Shown here piece by piece: positions 4,868 through 7,695 of a DNA stretch of 7,695 bases. The first letter of the stretch is position 1; every line of letters starts with the position of its first letter. The translations under genes were made by a program, and so were the position numbers. The notes beneath the pieces are model-generated. The model worked only from the letters and a program-made list of their open reading frames with translations, was not told where the DNA came from and made no database searches. Source of the stretch: an uncultured Actinomycetes bacterium (GTDB lineage: Bacteria > Actinomycetota > Actinomycetes > Nanopelagicales > Nanopelagicaceae). The stretch spans positions 1-7,695 of the forward strand of contig CAIXVA010000071.1 of assembly GCA_903922745.1 (NCBI GenBank). The letters are read 5' to 3'.

Positions 4868-7695
4868 GCCAACTCCTTTTCTGATATTTCACGCTTGCGG
4901 CGTCCAGCAGGAAGAGCCATGACAATTACCACCACTAAGAAAATGATTTGCAGAGAAAGCCATGCTCGTCGAACTGTTCCGTCGTGCAGTAATGAAATCT
5001 CACCAGCCTCGGTTACTTTAAATGTCGGTAAGCCCAATTCATTATTTGTGCGGGTTAGTCGATAACCATTTTCAAGAACTTGCCATGACCTATTTGAGCT
5101 TTCAGTAAGAATCAAGGTTCCAGCACTTGGAACGAATGTACGAGCACCAAAATCTCCTGCTGCAAGAACTGAGCGGACTCCATCTTCGTTAATAAATAAA
5201 AGACGGCCAGTTGGTTGACTCACATTCCAAACGACACCAAGCGATGTAGCTGAAGTTCGAGTAAAACCGCCAAGTCCATCAATAGATCTGATGATTTCCT
5301 TTTTAAATGGGCTCTTCACAAAGACATATTTAATTCCGTAATCACCCAAGGTTTTACTGCTCGCGATTCCCGAGCCATCAATTAAAGCTCGAGCAGCGGT
5401 TGCAATTGCAAGGTTTTGTTTAGGCGCTACATCAGGCTCTCCCAAAGAAATATCTCTACCTCTAGATATGTAATATTGGATCTTTTTATCCCCAGAATTA
5501 CCAACTTCGCGTAAAACTAAAATTTTGGAATCAGATTCAACACTTAAAAATGCTGGCATCACTGTGGCTCGATTAGCCTGTACAGCAGAATCGGCACCTG
5601 CCGATACGGAATATCCCACTGTTAAAACCGCATATGAGGCTGTAACGAAAAGCAAAATCGCAGACAAAATATGTCGATAGTGAATGTGACTCAAAATCAA
5701 GGTTTCACGAAGTCGATCAAGCATTACGGTTCCTGCGGCAACGGCAGCTAAAGTCGCAATAGAAAGCACAGGGCCAGCCCATACCTTTGCTAGCCCTTCA
5801 TTTCCATGGGTAGATATTGAAAGTGAACTCACTAAAGTCGCAAGACCTAGTGCCGCAATTCCATACTCTGCAATCGGTCGTGCGATAGTTGAAGAAAAGA
5901 GAGAAATTACAAGGATCAGCAAAATCGGGCTTACAAGCCACAACGGAATCGAGCCGGTACCTCCAGGGTTTCCTAACAAGACCGATAAAGGGCCTCCACC
6001 TGGAATTAATAATCCAGGTTCTGTTAAGAATCGGCTGGGGTGAATTAATGCTTCAAATGTATAGGGCGCGTTTACTAGAAAGGGGACAAATACAACTGTC
6101 GATCTCTTTAAAACTCGTTCCCGCCACAGCGACTTGTCCTTAGTTAACGAATACTCCTCATAATTGTCCAGAGAGATAACAATGGAAGCAGTCAGTGCAA
6201 TTACAAAACTCATGAGTGTGAAGGCATAAAGAAAGGAGAACAGCAGCGAAATAGAAAATATTTTGCGCCAACTGTAAATTTCGATGCCCCACCAGTCATG
6301 AAGGAATACAGCGACAAATGGTGCAAATATCAGCAAAATAAGTGTCGCAATGTGCCCAGAACTAACAGCTGCAATAGTTACAGGAGAAATCGCATACAGG
6401 AAGGCAGCAGGAATTGATATCCAGCTGTTAGACGTTAGTTTCTTTAACAAACTAAAGCATGACCGCATGATTAGCAATGGTGCGATTAGGAAAAATAATG
6501 TGATCAAAAATTGAACTTTTCCTAATACGGCAAGGGATGCGATTGCCATCACAGCTACCCATGGCGGCGTTGCAAGTGATGATCCCATTCCAACTTGATG
6601 CCACGATTCAAAGTATGTGCGCCATAAATCTGTTGCACCCGCGGGTGAAATAGGAAGTGCTCCGCCTACTAAAGCGCCAAAGCGATTTCGAGAGTTAATT
6701 ACAGTAATCACGCCCAACAATAAAAAGCCGAGAACTTCAGGGCGCTTTACTATAGAAAGCCAGTTATTAGTGTTTACGGGAGTTAATAAATCTTCATCCT
6801 CGACTGAATCGAGAATAGATACTGCTGCCAAATTGTTGTCTGGAAAAATTCTTGCCCGAGCTGATTCGACTAATCGTTCTGTTCCGAGTCGAAATTGTGA
6901 CCACCGAGGAGGAATGTAGGTTGAAATAACTCGGGAAGTAACAAATCTTTGCTTCTTACGAACTTTACGAGCTTCAAGTATTTTCCCTGGGCGAAGAATT
7001 AAGGTAGTAAAAGCCAATATTTCATCAGATGCGTAGCCAGGTAATTTGGCAACTAAATAACCGAGCGCCCGGGCAACTGCAGAACCAAATAACTGAATCG
7101 TGATCCACGGAATCATCCACCATGATGAATTAGCGAGTAAGACATAAGCGGCATTACGACGATCCAAAAGTAATGGACGGTGCAAAATTGCACCTTCGAC
7201 ATCAATCCTTCTGCGTTCAGTTGCAGATGCTTGTGCGTGAAAGGCAACTGCACCTGTTGCAGCAATAACTGAATGTCCAGCTGCACGAGCACGCCAACCA
7301 AAATCAACATCATCTCGAAACAAGGCAAGGTTTTGATCAAGTCCACCAATCTCTTCAAATACATCGCGGCGAATTAACGCACCTGCAGTGCTAACAGAAA
7401 GCACATCATGAATACCGTCATGCTGCCCTTGGTCGTATTCCAAAGGTTCCAGCCCAGTCCACCGTGCACCATTACCAGCGATACTTATGCCGGCTTCCAG
7501 TAAATGTGTTCGATCGTGCCAGCCCAATAGTTTTGGGCCAACCATTACAACTTTTGGTCGGTCATCAACTGCATCTAATAACTCTGCGAGCGCTGTTGGG
7601 GCAGGTGCGCAATCATCATGGATTAACCAAATCCATTCGTGCTCAATGGCTTTTGGTAATTTATCAACTGCAAGTGAAACAGCTTGCCCAAATCC
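4864..7695 (-). CDS. Large membrane glycosyltransferase: GT2 domain fused to a polytopic region (5' end outside window)
   Basis: At least 943 residues are visible, and the frame is open to the right edge. The ATG at 7545 is internal: the 50 codons before it encode essential GT2 sequence, including GFGQAVSLAV and the metal/nucleotide-sugar motif HDDC (HDD at visible residues 26-28). Next come the acceptor-side STAGALIRRDVFEEIGGLD segment and the catalytic-type DDVDFGWRARAAGH (D128, D129, D131). About 12 hydrophobic segments follow, roughly at 183-215, 320-335, 378-410 (two), 426-445, 447-466, 480-508, 532-546, 585-602, 610-628, 640-658 and 674-697. A soluble stretch of about 210 residues (700-910) precedes a last membrane helix at 912-930 and a basic tail (GRRKRE). 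The GT-A domain should be cytoplasmic and transfer sugar from a nucleotide donor to a lipid-linked or envelope acceptor; donor and product cannot be read. The polytopic part, with GSSLATPPW and DYGIKYVFVKSP, recalls GT-C-type proteins. It is coupled to DUF5719 by ATGA. Confidence 0.9.
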   Translation of the reverse strand, partial: GFGQAVSLAVDKLPKAIEHEWIWLIHDDCAPAPTALAELLDAVDDRPKVVMVGPKLLGWHDRTHLLEAGISIAGNGARWTGLEPLEYDQGQHDGIHDVLSVSTAGALIRRDVFEEIGGLDQNLALFRDDVDFGWRARAAGHSVIAATGAVAFHAQASATERRRIDVEGAILHRPLLLDRRNAAYVLLANSSWWMIPWITIQLFGSAVARALGYLVAKLPGYASDEILAFTTLILRPGKILEARKVRKKQRFVTSRVISTYIPPRWSQFRLGTERLVESARARIFPDNNLAAVSILDSVEDEDLLTPVNTNNWLSIVKRPEVLGFLLLGVITVINSRNRFGALVGGALPISPAGATDLWRTYFESWHQVGMGSSLATPPWVAVMAIASLAVLGKVQFLITLFFLIAPLLIMRSCFSLLKKLTSNSWISIPAAFLYAISPVTIAAVSSGHIATLILLIFAPFVAVFLHDWWGIEIYSWRKIFSISLLFSFLYAFTLMSFVIALTASIVISLDNYEEYSLTKDKSLWRERVLKRSTVVFVPFLVNAPYTFEALIHPSRFLTEPGLLIPGGGPLSVLLGNPGGTGSIPLWLVSPILLILVISLFSSTIARPIAEYGIAALGLATLVSSLSISTHGNEGLAKVWAGPVLSIATLAAVAAGTVMLDRLRETLILSHIHYRHILSAILLFVTASYAVLTVGYSVSAGADSAVQANRATVMPAFLSVESDSKILVLREVGNSGDKKIQYYISRGRDISLGEPDVAPKQNLAIATAARALIDGSGIASSKTLGDYGIKYVFVKSPFKKEIIRSIDGLGGFTRTSATSLGVVWNVSQPTGRLLFINEDGVRSVLAAGDFGARTFVPSAGTLILTESSNRSWQVLENGYRLTRTNNELGLPTFKVTEAGEISLLHDGTVRRAWLSLQIIFLVVVIVMALPAGRRKREISEKELA

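Noticed and set aside
7113..7364. Minus-strand 83-codon open frame inside the glycosyltransferase
   Set aside because: It is a shifted-frame shadow of the GT2/first membrane region; the conserved frame is continuous through it.
7543..7545. ATG as the start of the large glycosyltransferase
   Set aside because: The frame stays open for 50 more codons to the window edge, and those codons encode conserved GT2 sequence including the HDD motif; the true start is beyond 7695.
1..7695. Mobile elements, CRISPR arrays, toxin-antitoxin or defence genes
   Set aside because: All coding space is taken by conserved housekeeping and envelope genes on one strand; no repeat arrays, transposase motifs, att-like duplications or clear composition breaks were seen.

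Overview
The window looks like part of the chromosome of a streamlined actinobacterium. The gene neighbourhood (an MtrA-type response regulator, S-adenosylhomocysteinase, phosphomannomutase ManB, DUF3499, DUF5719 and a large membrane glycosyltransferase) is the one known beside mtrAB/whiB in Mycobacterium and Streptomyces. Base composition is, by eye, in the mid-40s percent GC, far below typical soil actinobacteria, and intergenic gaps are nearly absent. A freshwater planktonic acI-type lineage (Nanopelagicales, for example Planktophila or Nanopelagicus relatives) fits best. This is inference from synteny, base composition and compactness; no marker gene proves it.

Every gene I can support is on the minus strand, so transcription runs from 7695 towards 1. 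In that order: (1) 7695-4864, a family 2 glycosyltransferase fused to a polytopic membrane region, 5' end outside the window; (2) 4867-3563, a DUF5719 secreted or membrane-anchored protein, overlapping gene 1 by ATGA; (3) 3520-3155, a small DUF3499 protein with a CX4C...CX2H pattern; (4) 3145-1790, ManB-type phosphohexomutase, 9 nt after gene 3 with its Shine-Dalgarno across gene 3's stop; (5) a 126-nt non-coding leader with two inverted repeats; (6) 1663-377, a short S-adenosylhomocysteinase of the archaeal/Thermotoga-like form; (7) 377-1, an MtrA-like OmpR-family response regulator that overlaps gene 6 by one base (TAATG) and runs off the left edge.

Functionally, genes 1-4 read as a cell-envelope glycan module. 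ManB supplies mannose-1-phosphate for GDP-mannose, the glycosyltransferase uses a nucleotide sugar at the membrane, and DUF5719 is probably its partner outside the membrane. Genes 6 and 7 join the activated-methyl cycle to an envelope/cell-cycle two-component regulator in what looks like one transcript. The most notable points are the coupled glycosyltransferase/DUF5719 pair of undefined product, the unusual SAHase form for an actinobacterial locus, the TAATG coupling to mtrA, and the structured leader before the SAHase gene. I see no mobile element, CRISPR array, tRNA, rRNA or integration scar. Most of the window is ordinary conserved chromosome and I do not see a clear-cut novel defence or mobile system.
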